Shown piece by piece: positions 56,346 through 64,000 of a DNA stretch of 64,000 nt (positions are counted from its first letter, which is position 1; each line of letters starts with the position of its first letter). The DNA is from Gammaproteobacteria bacterium (GTDB lineage: Bacteria > Pseudomonadota > Gammaproteobacteria > Xanthomonadales > SZUA-36): positions 30,200 through 94,199 of the forward strand of contig JAJRYF010000055.1 of assembly GCA_024275935.1 (NCBI GenBank), given 5' to 3'. The position numbers and the translations under genes are program-made. The notes beneath the pieces were generated by a model. That model worked only from the letters and a program-made list of their open reading frames with translations. It was not told the DNA's origin and did not search any database.

Positions 56346-56762
56346 ATGAGGGTGTTTTTTGATACCTCTGCTTATATAAAAAAATTCGTTTCTGAGACGG
56401 ATAGCATCCAGATTGATAGTTTGCTTGAAAACACCAGTGAGTTGGGTCTAAGTGTTATTTGTTTTCCGGAAATAATATCAGCTCTAAATAGAAAACGGCG
56501 TGAGCAAATCCTTGGCAATGAAGACTATAAATTGCTAAAAACCACTATTTTAGCGAGTATAGAAGATGCCGACATTATTAATATTACCCCTCTAACCATA
56601 GGCAATATCACGCAACTACTGGAAACCAATTCACTAAGCTCTTTGGATGCTATTCATATAGCTGCCGCAATTGAATGGCGAACAGAATTGTTTGTCTCGG
56701 CAGATAAAAGGCAAGTTATGACAGCACGGAATGCGGGCTTACAGATAGAGCGTATTGCCTGA
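56346..56762 (+). CDS. PIN-domain (VapC-like) toxin
   Basis: A 138-residue PIN-domain ribonuclease. Acidic active-site residues are in MRVFFDTSAYIKKF (Asp6), the Glu of CFPEIISAL, LSSLDAIHIAAA and FVSADKRQ. It begins right after the TGA of the extended antitoxin reading, as toxin and antitoxin usually do. Confidence 0.85.
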   Translation: MRVFFDTSAYIKKFVSETDSIQIDSLLENTSELGLSVICFPEIISALNRKRREQILGNEDYKLLKTTILASIEDADIINITPLTIGNITQLLETNSLSSLDAIHIAAAIEWRTELFVSADKRQVMTARNAGLQIERIA

Positions 56763-56864
56763 TCTAGGGTTTGGGCAAATTGAAACTCAGGTGTATCCGT
56801 TGAGCTTGGCTCGGAAACTGCTAGCAGCACGCATGTGCTAAAATAATCCAAGGAGGTATAAAAG

Positions 56865-57074
56865 ATGATCGCTAACATACGCACCCTTCCAATTAGTGAG
56901 AAAATACGGCTAGTTGAGGATATATGGGATAGTATTGCCGCTGACCAGACGGCTTTAACGATAACCGATGAACAGCGAGCCGAGCTTGATCGGCGGCTAG
57001 ATGCATACCAGTCCGACGGCCTGAAGGGCCGCGAAGCTAGTGCCGTAATTGCAGATATAAAAAAGAGACTGTGA
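56865..57074 (+). CDS. Addiction-module antitoxin component (TIGR02574 type)
   Basis: A 69-residue protein, LPISEKIRLVEDIWDSIAAD ... ELDRRLDAYQSD, matching the putative addiction-module component family that pairs with ParE/RelE toxins. A very strong ribosome-binding site, AAGGAGGT, precedes the ATG. It overlaps the toxin frame by four bases (GTGA). Confidence 0.85.
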   Translation: MIANIRTLPISEKIRLVEDIWDSIAADQTALTITDEQRAELDRRLDAYQSDGLKGREASAVIADIKKRL

Positions 57075-57373
57075 GCTTTAGGGTAGATCTTAGGCCAGAA
57101 GCAGGGGCGGATATAGAAGCAGCAGCAATATGGTATAAAGAGCAATACGAGGAACTAGGGGAAGAGTTCCTTGATTAAATATTAAGTGTTTTTGCTACGA
57201 TTTCAGATAATCCAAACCTGTTCCCTGTCGTACATAGAGATATCCATCGGGCATTGATCCATCGGTTTCCATTTGGAATTTACTATCGAATTGAGGAAGA
57301 ATCGATTGTAGTCATAGCCGTTATGCATGGCAGCCACACCCACGGCGTTGGTAGAAGAGAAGCTAAGCTGTGA
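57071..57373 (+). pseudogene. ParE/RelE-type toxin interrupted by a stop
   Basis: From GTG 57071 the frame gives VSFRVDLRPEAGADIEAAAI and ...EEFLD, then TAA at codon 36 (57176-57178), then continues ILSVFATISDNPNLFPVVHR, FPFGIYYRIEEESIVVIAVMH and ends at TGA 57371. Without the stop it is a full 100-residue RelE/ParE toxin. Homologues commonly have Glu or Ala at the stop position. The toxin is therefore probably dead while its antitoxin is intact. Confidence 0.85.
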
Positions 57374-57403
57374 ATTAACTTGGCTGTGGTGGTAAAGGGC
57401 CGC

Positions 57404-57859
57404 TTAATCCATTTGATGCAAAAACAACTCAGCGTATTCTTCCTCGGTTTCACAGCTAACATCGATTATTATGCAGCCTGCATATTTTTCGTTTTTTCTG
57501 GGGTTGCTATTACGATGTGCAGTTGTGCGTGTTACGCCTAAACATCGCTGAAGGGCTCCTTCTACAGCGGCCCGACAGCTGTCCTTATTGTCTTCCCAAC
57601 CTGCCACCCAAGTATCATCAGGAAAACCATTTCGATCAAACGATTGACGCTCACTGGCTCTCCAGTGAGATATTGCAAAAGCTCGGCTCAGGGAGCCCTT
57701 TTTATAATCCATATAGGACTGGTTGACATGCTGCCAGTGCTCGGTGGGGAATACCGACTCCCTAGTTTCTTTGGTACAGGAGCCAAGTAGTGGCAATAGA
57801 GCCAGTATGGCTAAGCACTTGAAAAAGCTCTTTACGGCTGAACAAAGTGAAAAAGCCAT
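57404..57859 (-). CDS. Uncharacterised lipoprotein
   Basis: A 151-residue protein whose signal sequence ends in the lipobox LLGSC. The mature part is rich in charged residues and has five or so cysteines (SCRAAV, QRCLG, AGCIII, VSCETE). No family recognised. AAGGAG lies about 13 bases before the ATG. It may be a small envelope protein of accessory origin. Confidence 0.65.
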   Translation of the reverse strand: MAFSLCSAVKSFFKCLAILALLPLLGSCTKETRESVFPTEHWQHVNQSYMDYKKGSLSRAFAISHWRASERQSFDRNGFPDDTWVAGWEDNKDSCRAAVEGALQRCLGVTRTTAHRNSNPRKNEKYAGCIIIDVSCETEEEYAELFLHQMD

Positions 57860-57932
57860 ACTGGTTTGGTGCTCCTTGGTTATAAGGTTGTAGTTGCTAC
57901 TATCAGCCCTGATTTGACGGCGCTATTTATTA

Positions 57933-58136
57933 CTAATTTTTATCCTTTTTCTTATCCTTATCCTTTTCAACCGTGCATCCTATAGCGGCACCACTAGAGT
58001 CATAGGTGCAGTTCATCTTGGGCAATTTTTTAGGGGGATCTTTATCGCCAGAAGCCAAAGCAGTAACCGATGATAACGGCAGCATGGCAGCAAAAGCAAA
58101 TGTTAGTAAAGTTGTGCTAATTAATTTCCATTTCAT
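57933..58136 (-). CDS. Small exported Lys-rich protein
   Basis: A 67-residue precursor: MKWKLIS, a hydrophobic stretch ending in ALASG, then a mature peptide of about 37 residues with two Cys (NCTYDSSGAAIGCTV) and a highly charged end (EKDKDKKKDKN). The start is ATG 58136 with GGAG six bases upstream; frames reaching 58160 are less likely. It is divergent from the exporter operon that follows. A disulphide-looped secreted peptide is one reading; its function is unknown. Confidence 0.6.
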   Translation of the reverse strand: MKWKLISTTLLTFAFAAMLPLSSVTALASGDKDPPKKLPKMNCTYDSSGAAIGCTVEKDKDKKKDKN

Positions 58137-58364
58137 AATGTTCTCCATTTTTTTGAGCATTCAAAACAAACGCACCTATAAACTACTATTACACCCCCCA
58201 TCTGTCAAGCGTAAGTGCTTCAATTTTTTTAATCAGGATTAACCCACTTGTATAGCATGCTTGTTTTGGGTATGGTGAAGAAACTTTAACCAGTGGTTGA
58301 GGTCACATGGTGTGGTGTGTTTAATTCTAATTTATAAAACCAATAACTAACGCAGGCAAATTTC

Positions 58365-59039
58365 TTGATAAAACTCAGCGGGGTTCACAAACACTTCCAG
58401 ATCGGCGAGCAAACCGTGCGCGCGCTTGACGGGATTGATTTGCAGGTAGCGAAGGGCGAGTTTCTGGCTATTATGGGTCGTTCCGGCTCGGGCAAAACAA
58501 CGCTGCTGAATATGCTCGGTTGCATGGATCAGCCAACCAGGGGTGAGTACTGGTTGGATGGAGTTAATGTTGCCAGCCTGGATGATGACGAGCTGTCTGC
58601 AATTAGAAATAGCAAGCTGGGTTTCGTGTTTCAGAGTTTTCATTTGCTGTCACGATTAACCACCTTGGGAAATATTTTATTACCACTGCAATATGATCAT
58701 GAGAGCGAGCATCCAGATGGTGAACAAAGAGCCATTGAGCTGCTACAGCGCGTGGGTCTTGGCGACCGGCTGCAGCATAAACCTAATGAGTTATCTGGCG
58801 GTCAGCGGCAGCGAGTAGCAGTAGCTAGGGCCTTGATTAACCAGCCATCAGTTATTCTTGCCGATGAGCCTACCGGCAACCTTGATAGCACTACATCTAA
58901 AGCAATTATGGACTTGCTGCAGTCTTTGCATGCCGAAGGTCAAACGATAGTAATGGTAACCCATGAAGATGATATTGCCGCCAATGCTAGTCGGGTAATA
59001 AAAATGCTAGATGGGAAAATCACAGGGGATAGTGGATGA
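58365..59039 (+). CDS. LolD/MacB-type ABC transporter ATPase
   Basis: A 224-residue ATPase of the class that energises MacB- and LolCDE-type exporters. Walker A GRSGSGKTTLLNMLG, signature LSGGQRQRVAVARAL, Walker B VILADEPTGNLD. The start is TTG with CAGG nine bases upstream. It is the first gene of a five-gene operon whose every junction overlaps by four bases (ATGA). Confidence 0.9.
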   Translation: MIKLSGVHKHFQIGEQTVRALDGIDLQVAKGEFLAIMGRSGSGKTTLLNMLGCMDQPTRGEYWLDGVNVASLDDDELSAIRNSKLGFVFQSFHLLSRLTTLGNILLPLQYDHESEHPDGEQRAIELLQRVGLGDRLQHKPNELSGGQRQRVAVARALINQPSVILADEPTGNLDSTTSKAIMDLLQSLHAEGQTIVMVTHEDDIAANASRVIKMLDGKITGDSG

Positions 59040-59998
59040 AAAACTGCCACTTAAGTTTAATGGTATTAATGGCTGGAATCGCATTTACGACCTTCACAGA
59101 GGCTGCTCCCAGCCGCTTGATTAGCGGCGAAATAGCTGCTGACCAGTCACAGGCAATTATTGCGCCTATGAGTCCTAGCTGGAACCTTAGGATAGACTGG
59201 ATGGCAGAAGAGGGCAGTCTGCTAAAAGTGGGAGATCTGGCTGTTAGGTTTGACAACAGCGCCAACGATAGCCAAATCCAGACAGTTACCGACACCATTG
59301 AGAAAACCCGGGCTGAGGGCGCGCGCACGGTAGCGCGCCTGGAAAAGGCTGCGGCATTGGCTGGCTATGATATAAAAACCGCCAGAATAAGAGTCCAACT
59401 GGCCACCAATGAGGCGCTGATTGAAGCCCGTTTTATTGGTGCGTTAAATTATGCAGATAATCAGTTGATGCTTTCCAGAGCCGAGCAAGATTTGCTAAAA
59501 GCCGAAAAGAATGCTGAAGATCAAGAAAAAAAATTAACAGAAGCCACGCTCAAAACGGCTTTGGATGAGGCTCAAATAGAGACAAACTTAGCCTGGTTCC
59601 AGCAACTGACAGAGGGTAATAGTATCTACGCAGAATTAGATGGTTCTATTTTATATAAAAGTAATCCCTGGGGCCGTAACAAATTTAGGGCGGGCGACGA
59701 TGTTCAAACCAGTGTTCATGTGGCGGATGTAGTTAACAACGCTAATATGTATGTTCGGCTTTATATCAACGCTGTCGACCGGCCAAATATGGAAGTTGAG
59801 CAAGCAGTGAAGATTTACTTGGACGCATATCCCGGAAAACCATACTTTGGCAGAATTACTAAATTGCTAGCACAAGGAGAGTCCAGACAAGAGTGGGGCA
59901 AAGGCTTGTATATGCAAGGGCGGGTTGAGTTTGACCCTGGTCAAGAGCTGCCTGAGTTAATGCCCGGTATGAGCGTACTGGTAGAGGTAAGCCAATGA
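59036..59998 (+). CDS. Periplasmic adaptor (HlyD-like) protein 1
   Basis: A 320-residue exported protein with signal peptide (LSLMVLMAGIAFTTFTEA) and the general HlyD/membrane-fusion plan: beta-hairpin (MAEEGSLLKVGDLAVRFD), a coiled-coil region at about residues 95-200 and a following beta domain (VADVVNNANMYVRLYINAVD). It is the first of three such proteins in this operon. It lacks a lipobox. Confidence 0.8.
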   Translation: MKNCHLSLMVLMAGIAFTTFTEAAPSRLISGEIAADQSQAIIAPMSPSWNLRIDWMAEEGSLLKVGDLAVRFDNSANDSQIQTVTDTIEKTRAEGARTVARLEKAAALAGYDIKTARIRVQLATNEALIEARFIGALNYADNQLMLSRAEQDLLKAEKNAEDQEKKLTEATLKTALDEAQIETNLAWFQQLTEGNSIYAELDGSILYKSNPWGRNKFRAGDDVQTSVHVADVVNNANMYVRLYINAVDRPNMEVEQAVKIYLDAYPGKPYFGRITKLLAQGESRQEWGKGLYMQGRVEFDPGQELPELMPGMSVLVEVSQ

Positions 59999-60990
59999 GA
60001 ATGGTGGTTTTAGCTAGTACATTATTGTTATTAAGCGCGTGCGGTGATAATGCCTCTAAAATTCAAGGTGGTGCCGGATATAGTGACAGCATCCAGAGTA
60101 GCGGAGAGATTATTGCTACCCGCTCGCGCTCGATTACCCCGCCACAATTTGAGAATATGTGGAATGTAAAAATTTCTATGTTAAGCAAGGATGGCGCTAA
60201 AGTTAAGCCAGGTGAGCCTGTGGTTGGTTTTGATACCCAACAATTGATGGAAGAAATGCGTACCGAGAAAGCCGATGTGAATAAGAAAAGCAAAGAACTA
60301 GAGCAGCAGCAGATAAAATCTAAGCAGCTATTGGAAGATTTGCAGCTAGCAGTTAATCAGAAAAGTAGCGGGTTGGAAAAAGCCCGGATGAAAGCGGATA
60401 TTCCAAACACTCTGCTAGCGGCTAAAGAATACAAGAGAAACCAATTAAATTTAGAGCTGGCAAAGCTAGAGTTACAACGAGCTACAGCAGAGTTAAAGCT
60501 TGAGGCTAACTTGCAGCGGGTGGAAAAAGAGGTGTTGGAGGAGGAGCATAATAAATTAAGCAATAAGGTAGCAATGTTACAAGCAGATATCACCAAGGCG
60601 ACAGTATTGGCAGCGAGTGAGGGTATATTTGTGGTGGGTAGAGATCGCCGTGGTAATAGGGTTAAAGTCGGAGACCAGGTTTGGCGGGGGCGCACGGTTG
60701 CGGAGATTCCGGATATGAGCTCCCTGCAGCTTTTGCTCCAGATCCCTGAGCGTGAAGCGGCCAGGGTTAAAGCGGGCCAGCGGGTCAGGTTCAGAATGGA
60801 AGCCAAGCCTGAGGATCACTTTGAGGGCGTTGTTGAGTCGCGAGGTTCGGTGATGCGGAATCGCTCCAGAAACCAGCCGGCCAAAGTGTTTGATGCCCGG
60901 GTGGCAATTGATAGGCTTGACCCTGAGTTAATGCGACCTGGAATGCGGGTTACTGCGGAAATCTTTATAGATTCTGGGGTGCCCCAATGA
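59995..60990 (+). CDS. Periplasmic adaptor lipoprotein 2
   Basis: A 331-residue HlyD-like protein with a lipobox LLLLSAC, so it is lipid-anchored. A long charged coiled coil occupies about residues 75-205, between lipoyl-like and beta-barrel parts (GDQVWRGRTVAEIPDMSSLQ; PGMRVTAEIFID). It overlaps both neighbours by ATGA. Confidence 0.82.
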   Translation: MRMVVLASTLLLLSACGDNASKIQGGAGYSDSIQSSGEIIATRSRSITPPQFENMWNVKISMLSKDGAKVKPGEPVVGFDTQQLMEEMRTEKADVNKKSKELEQQQIKSKQLLEDLQLAVNQKSSGLEKARMKADIPNTLLAAKEYKRNQLNLELAKLELQRATAELKLEANLQRVEKEVLEEEHNKLSNKVAMLQADITKATVLAASEGIFVVGRDRRGNRVKVGDQVWRGRTVAEIPDMSSLQLLLQIPEREAARVKAGQRVRFRMEAKPEDHFEGVVESRGSVMRNRSRNQPAKVFDARVAIDRLDPELMRPGMRVTAEIFIDSGVPQ

Positions 60991-62237
60991 TGTCTACCAG
61001 ACAAACCCAGATACGGCTGTTGATGCTTGTTGGCGCACTTATGCTGGCGACAGCCTGTAGCGAGCCCACGGAAAAAGATTCACAGTTAGCGGTCGCAAAA
61101 GTAGAACTTGGGCCACTAACTATTTTGGTGCGCGCGGAAGGCGAGTTGGCGGCTGAAAACTCTGTGCCACTAACCTTGCCACCAGGCAATGTAATGCCGC
61201 GAACAATAGTCTGGTTGGCAGATGATGGTCAGTGGGTAGAGGCAGGTGATGTAGTGGCTCGTTTTGACCAGACAATGGCGGAAAGAAGCCTCGACCGGAT
61301 GCTGACTGAACTAAAGAAGTCGGATCTTGATATTGAGGCCAAAAACCGCGAATTCAGACTGGCTTTAAATAGAATTGCTGCCGACCTAACAGTTACCAAA
61401 GAAGAGCTTGGGATAGCCGAGCGCTTCAGTGTTGAGGATGGTAGTATCGCCATGTCGCGACAGGATATGATCGAACGCTTGCAAGATGAAGGGTTTTTGC
61501 GCATCAAGCGGGACCATTTTCAACAAAGGTATAGTGGCCAAAGCGGACAGCGAGAAGCTGAGTTGGCGGTGCTTGAGGCGCAACGCCAGGGTGAGTCCGG
61601 CAAGCTAGATATATATCAGCAACAGATAGATGCCTCGGTAGCTCTGGCTCCGAATGCTGGATATTTAGTCATTCATAGAAGCTGGTACGGTCAACCATTA
61701 AGCGCGGGGCAATCGGTTTTCCCGGGTAATGCCTTTGCCGAGATACCTGATCTGGAAGAAATGCAAGCGGTATTACAGGTATTGGAATCAGAGGCTGGCA
61801 ATATAGCTGTAGGGCAAACCGTAAAGGTCTGGATAGATGCTTTTCCCGACCGCCCCCTTACAGGGACAGTTAGCAGTATGGCTCAGGTTCCAGCGAGCCT
61901 GGAGCGGGATAGCCCGATTAAGTATTTCGCAGTGGATGTAAGCCTGGAGCAATCTGACTCAAGCTGGATCACCGCTGGCGCGCGGGTGCGAGCGGAAATT
62001 GAAGTACTGCGTAAAGACCAGACTTTAACCATTGCCAATCAGGCAATTGAGCGTTCGCTAAACGGCGATGATCAGCGGGTGTGGGTGCATATCAAAAATG
62101 GCTCTAAGATAGAAAAGCGCTATGTAGAGCTAGGTGAGCGCGGCCCGGTACGGACTGAAATCATCGCTGGCTTAGAGGCTGGAGATGAGGTTTTGCTAGT
62201 TCGCCCGGAAGTTGATCTCAACGGAGCAAACAAATGA
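60987..62237 (+). CDS. Periplasmic adaptor lipoprotein 3
   Basis: A 416-residue HlyD/MacA-like adaptor, the longest of the three, with lipobox MLATAC. It shows the lipoyl motif WLADDGQWVEAGDVVARFD, a coiled coil, a beta-barrel (AFAEIPDLEEMQAVLQV) and a membrane-proximal domain (ERYVELG-type region near the end), so it is the most complete MacA-like member. Confidence 0.85.
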   Translation: MMSTRQTQIRLLMLVGALMLATACSEPTEKDSQLAVAKVELGPLTILVRAEGELAAENSVPLTLPPGNVMPRTIVWLADDGQWVEAGDVVARFDQTMAERSLDRMLTELKKSDLDIEAKNREFRLALNRIAADLTVTKEELGIAERFSVEDGSIAMSRQDMIERLQDEGFLRIKRDHFQQRYSGQSGQREAELAVLEAQRQGESGKLDIYQQQIDASVALAPNAGYLVIHRSWYGQPLSAGQSVFPGNAFAEIPDLEEMQAVLQVLESEAGNIAVGQTVKVWIDAFPDRPLTGTVSSMAQVPASLERDSPIKYFAVDVSLEQSDSSWITAGARVRAEIEVLRKDQTLTIANQAIERSLNGDDQRVWVHIKNGSKIEKRYVELGERGPVRTEIIAGLEAGDEVLLVRPEVDLNGANK

Positions 62238-63469
62238 TTCAGGCCCGTGGTTTCAGGCATGCACTTAGGCAGTTGCAGCAGCATAAATTACGCACCTTGC
62301 TAACTTTGCTAGGGATGGTTTTTGGGGTCGGAGCGGTAATAGCCATGCTCAGTATTTCCGAAGGTGGCCGCCAGGAAGCCATGCGTATGATTGACTCTAT
62401 GGGTCTGCGAAATTTGATTGTTGAGGCGGTTGAGTTCGATACCGAAACCTTGCGTGAAGTGCGGGAGCAATCGGTGGGCTTATATGCTGGTGATATCGAT
62501 GCGGTAATGGCTACACTGCCAATGGTAGAGGCGTATTCTGCGGCAAAAAAAATCAAGACCTGGGATATTTATTCCCTGGAGGCTCGTTCTAACCCTGAAG
62601 TGTCGGCCGTTTCATCCGCATATTTTGAGCTAGGAAACATGGTTACCGCTGCTGGTCGCTTACTAAATAGACAGGATAATATTAATTACTCGCAAGTAGC
62701 GGTATTGGGAGCCCAGGCGGCGGAAGACTTATTTCCTACTGGAGATGCAGTAGGCAAACTAGTAAAAGTCAACCACCTATGGCTACAGGTTATTGGGGTG
62801 TTAGAACCACAAGTAGAAGGTAGCAAAGAGTTTGCCGGCATTACTCTGGCAGATGATAGTAATAAGGTATTTATCCCGCTGGAAACCGCCAGAAAACGGC
62901 TTAAAATTAACTCTCTGGAAAGCCCACTCGATACGCTTAAGTTTAAATTAACCAAAGGCACCGATACCGGCTCGGCAGCCAAGGCGCTGGACTTTCTGCT
63001 AAAAAAACGCCATGGGGCGGCCGAAGATTATCGCCTGGTAGTGCCAGCAGCACTACTTAAACAAGAAGAACAAACCCAGCAAATTTTTACCATTGTAATG
63101 GCTGCAATCGCAGGCATATCACTACTGGTTGGTGGCATTGGGATTATGAATATCATGCTGGCAACGGTGCTGGAAAGAACCCCTGAAATTGGTTTATTAC
63201 GCGCGGTTGGTGCGCGCAAGCGCGATATTCGCGATCAATTTTTAATGGAGAGCGTTACTATCGCCGGGATCGGTGCGCTTATTGGCATCGTGTTTGGCCT
63301 TTTATTGGCCTTTGCCGTGCAACTATTTGCCGCCTGGCCAGTAGCATTTTCGCTGCTTGGGATTGTTCTTTCAGTCGTAATTTGCCTGATAACCGGGGTT
63401 GTGTTTGGCCTCTACCCGGCACTTCAGGCGGCCGAGCTAGATCCGATAAAGGCTTTGCAACGAGATTAG
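62234..63469 (+). CDS. MacB-type ABC transporter permease
   Basis: A 411-residue permease with the MacB plan: an N-terminal helix (KLRTLLTLLGMVFGVGAVIAML), a periplasmic MacB_PCD domain of about 220 residues (VLGAQAAEDLFPTGDAVGK), and three helices at the C-terminus with the FtsX-type motif ERTPEIGLLRAVGARKRDI. It lacks its own ATPase domain, supplied by the first gene of the operon. Confidence 0.9.
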   Translation: MIQARGFRHALRQLQQHKLRTLLTLLGMVFGVGAVIAMLSISEGGRQEAMRMIDSMGLRNLIVEAVEFDTETLREVREQSVGLYAGDIDAVMATLPMVEAYSAAKKIKTWDIYSLEARSNPEVSAVSSAYFELGNMVTAAGRLLNRQDNINYSQVAVLGAQAAEDLFPTGDAVGKLVKVNHLWLQVIGVLEPQVEGSKEFAGITLADDSNKVFIPLETARKRLKINSLESPLDTLKFKLTKGTDTGSAAKALDFLLKKRHGAAEDYRLVVPAALLKQEEQTQQIFTIVMAAIAGISLLVGGIGIMNIMLATVLERTPEIGLLRAVGARKRDIRDQFLMESVTIAGIGALIGIVFGLLLAFAVQLFAAWPVAFSLLGIVLSVVICLITGVVFGLYPALQAAELDPIKALQRD

Positions 63470-63472
63470 TTA

Positions 63473-63949
63473 ATGCAGCTGGAAATTATTTCAGGCGGAC
63501 AAACAGGTGTGGACCGGGCGGCTCTGGATACCGCTATTCGTTATGACTTGCCCTGCGGCGGCTGGTGCCCACCGGGGCGGTTGGCAGAAGATGGCCCGCT
63601 ATCAACCCACTACCCATTAACCGAGCTTAAAAGTGGGGGCTATCGCGAGCGCACTAAACGGAATGTAAAAGACGCTGATGCTACCCTGATAATTCATGCT
63701 GGCAAGCCCGGTCGCGGTACTGGTTTAACCATTAATACAGCCAAACAGTTGGCAAGGCCATTGTTAGTTCTGGATTTGCGTGATTTAGGCGCCAATAGCG
63801 AGTTTGAATTACAGCAATCGCAGTTACGCGAGTTTCTGCAACTACACCAGGTTAGAGTGTTAAATATCGCCGGCCCCCGTGCTAGCGGCTGGCCAGAAGG
63901 TTACGCACTGAGTCGTAAACTGCTTGCCGGGGTGCTAGGCAGGTTTTGA
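63473..63949 (+). CDS. SLOG-fold putative molybdenum carrier protein
   Basis: A 158-residue protein of the putative molybdenum-carrier family (PF12694), a small SLOG/Rossmann-type fold. Seen: IISGGQTGVDRAALD, GGWCPPGRLAEDG, TKRNVKDADATLIIHAG and KPGRGTGLT. The metal-carrier name derives from one structure; nucleotide-sugar or nucleotide binding is just as possible. It starts three bases after the permease stop and may be co-transcribed by chance. Confidence 0.85.
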   Translation: MQLEIISGGQTGVDRAALDTAIRYDLPCGGWCPPGRLAEDGPLSTHYPLTELKSGGYRERTKRNVKDADATLIIHAGKPGRGTGLTINTAKQLARPLLVLDLRDLGANSEFELQQSQLREFLQLHQVRVLNIAGPRASGWPEGYALSRKLLAGVLGRF

Positions 63950-63964
63950 CTACCGGTCGTGCTC

Positions 63965-64000
63965 CAGCTAGAGGCGGTTCAGCTAGAGGCGGTTCAGCTA
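63965..64000. repeat. 15-bp tandem repeat, running off the window
   Basis: CAGCTAGAGGCGGTT at 63965-63979 and 63980-63994, then CAGCTA to the window end. At least 2.4 copies, no mismatch. Confidence 0.85.

Noticed and set aside
58347..58643. Minus-strand 98-aa frame opposite the exporter ATPase
   Set aside because: Shadow of a clear ABC ATPase; no homology or ribosome-binding site.

Overview
The window is a bacterial chromosome segment that includes the replication-origin region of a gammaproteobacterium. Support comes from the gene content and order: rpmH-rnpA-yidC-mnmE diverging from dnaA-dnaN-recF-gyrB; topA-tsaC and smg-dprA-LysM facing def-fmt-rsmB-trkA as in Pseudomonas and its relatives; radC beside dut-algC; polA beside a DUF2782 gene; and glnA beside a DUF4124 gene. 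The ntrY/ntrX-like pair between rsmB and trkA, the long membrane-anchored AlgC and the TopA with a lysine-rich tail fit a marine, Cellvibrionales/Oceanospirillales-like lineage, but genus cannot be fixed from sequence alone.

Layout. 1-6.3 kb: end of a beta-lactamase-fold hydrolase, a coupled membrane protein/GTPase pair (DUF2868/DUF3482), an unknown exported protein and a methyltransferase, bracketed by a 50-bp repeat that holds a promoter and start codon. 6.3-13.3 kb: mutT, gshA, two tandem secreted paralogues, rluE, algC and a dut gene broken by a stop codon. 13.3-20 kb: radC, rpmB-rpmG, mutM, aroE, polA and small membrane or exported proteins. 20.1-20.7 kb: a non-coding stretch with palindromic repeats and a candidate small RNA with its own terminator. 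20.7-37.6 kb: tsaC, topA, smg, dprA, a LysM protein, then def-fmt-rsmB-DUF4390-ntrY-ntrX-trkA-trkH, which joins protein maturation, rRNA methylation, a two-component system and potassium uptake in one direction. 37.6-45.6 kb: dtd, glnA, uppP, carbonic anhydrase, a LysR/DoxX/pirin-type redox cluster in which two genes have fused, and a ceramidase-like membrane protein. 45.6-56 kb: gyrB, recF (carrying two parS-like sites), dnaN, dnaA, oriC, rpmH, rnpA, yidC, mnmE. 56-64 kb: accessory DNA with two toxin-antitoxin modules (both damaged or frameshifted), small exported proteins, a five-gene ABC exporter operon with three adaptor proteins, a SLOG-type protein and the start of a 15-bp tandem repeat.

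The most notable items are the candidate sRNA at about 20.48-20.63 kb whose hairpin loops are C-rich (anti-Shine-Dalgarno-like), the FMN-reductase::pirin chimera, the nonsense-interrupted dut, the antitoxin whose conserved C-terminus lies in the -1 frame behind an A7 run, the paired parS sites inside recF, and the three-adaptor exporter that stands where mnmG-rsmG-parA-parB would be expected.
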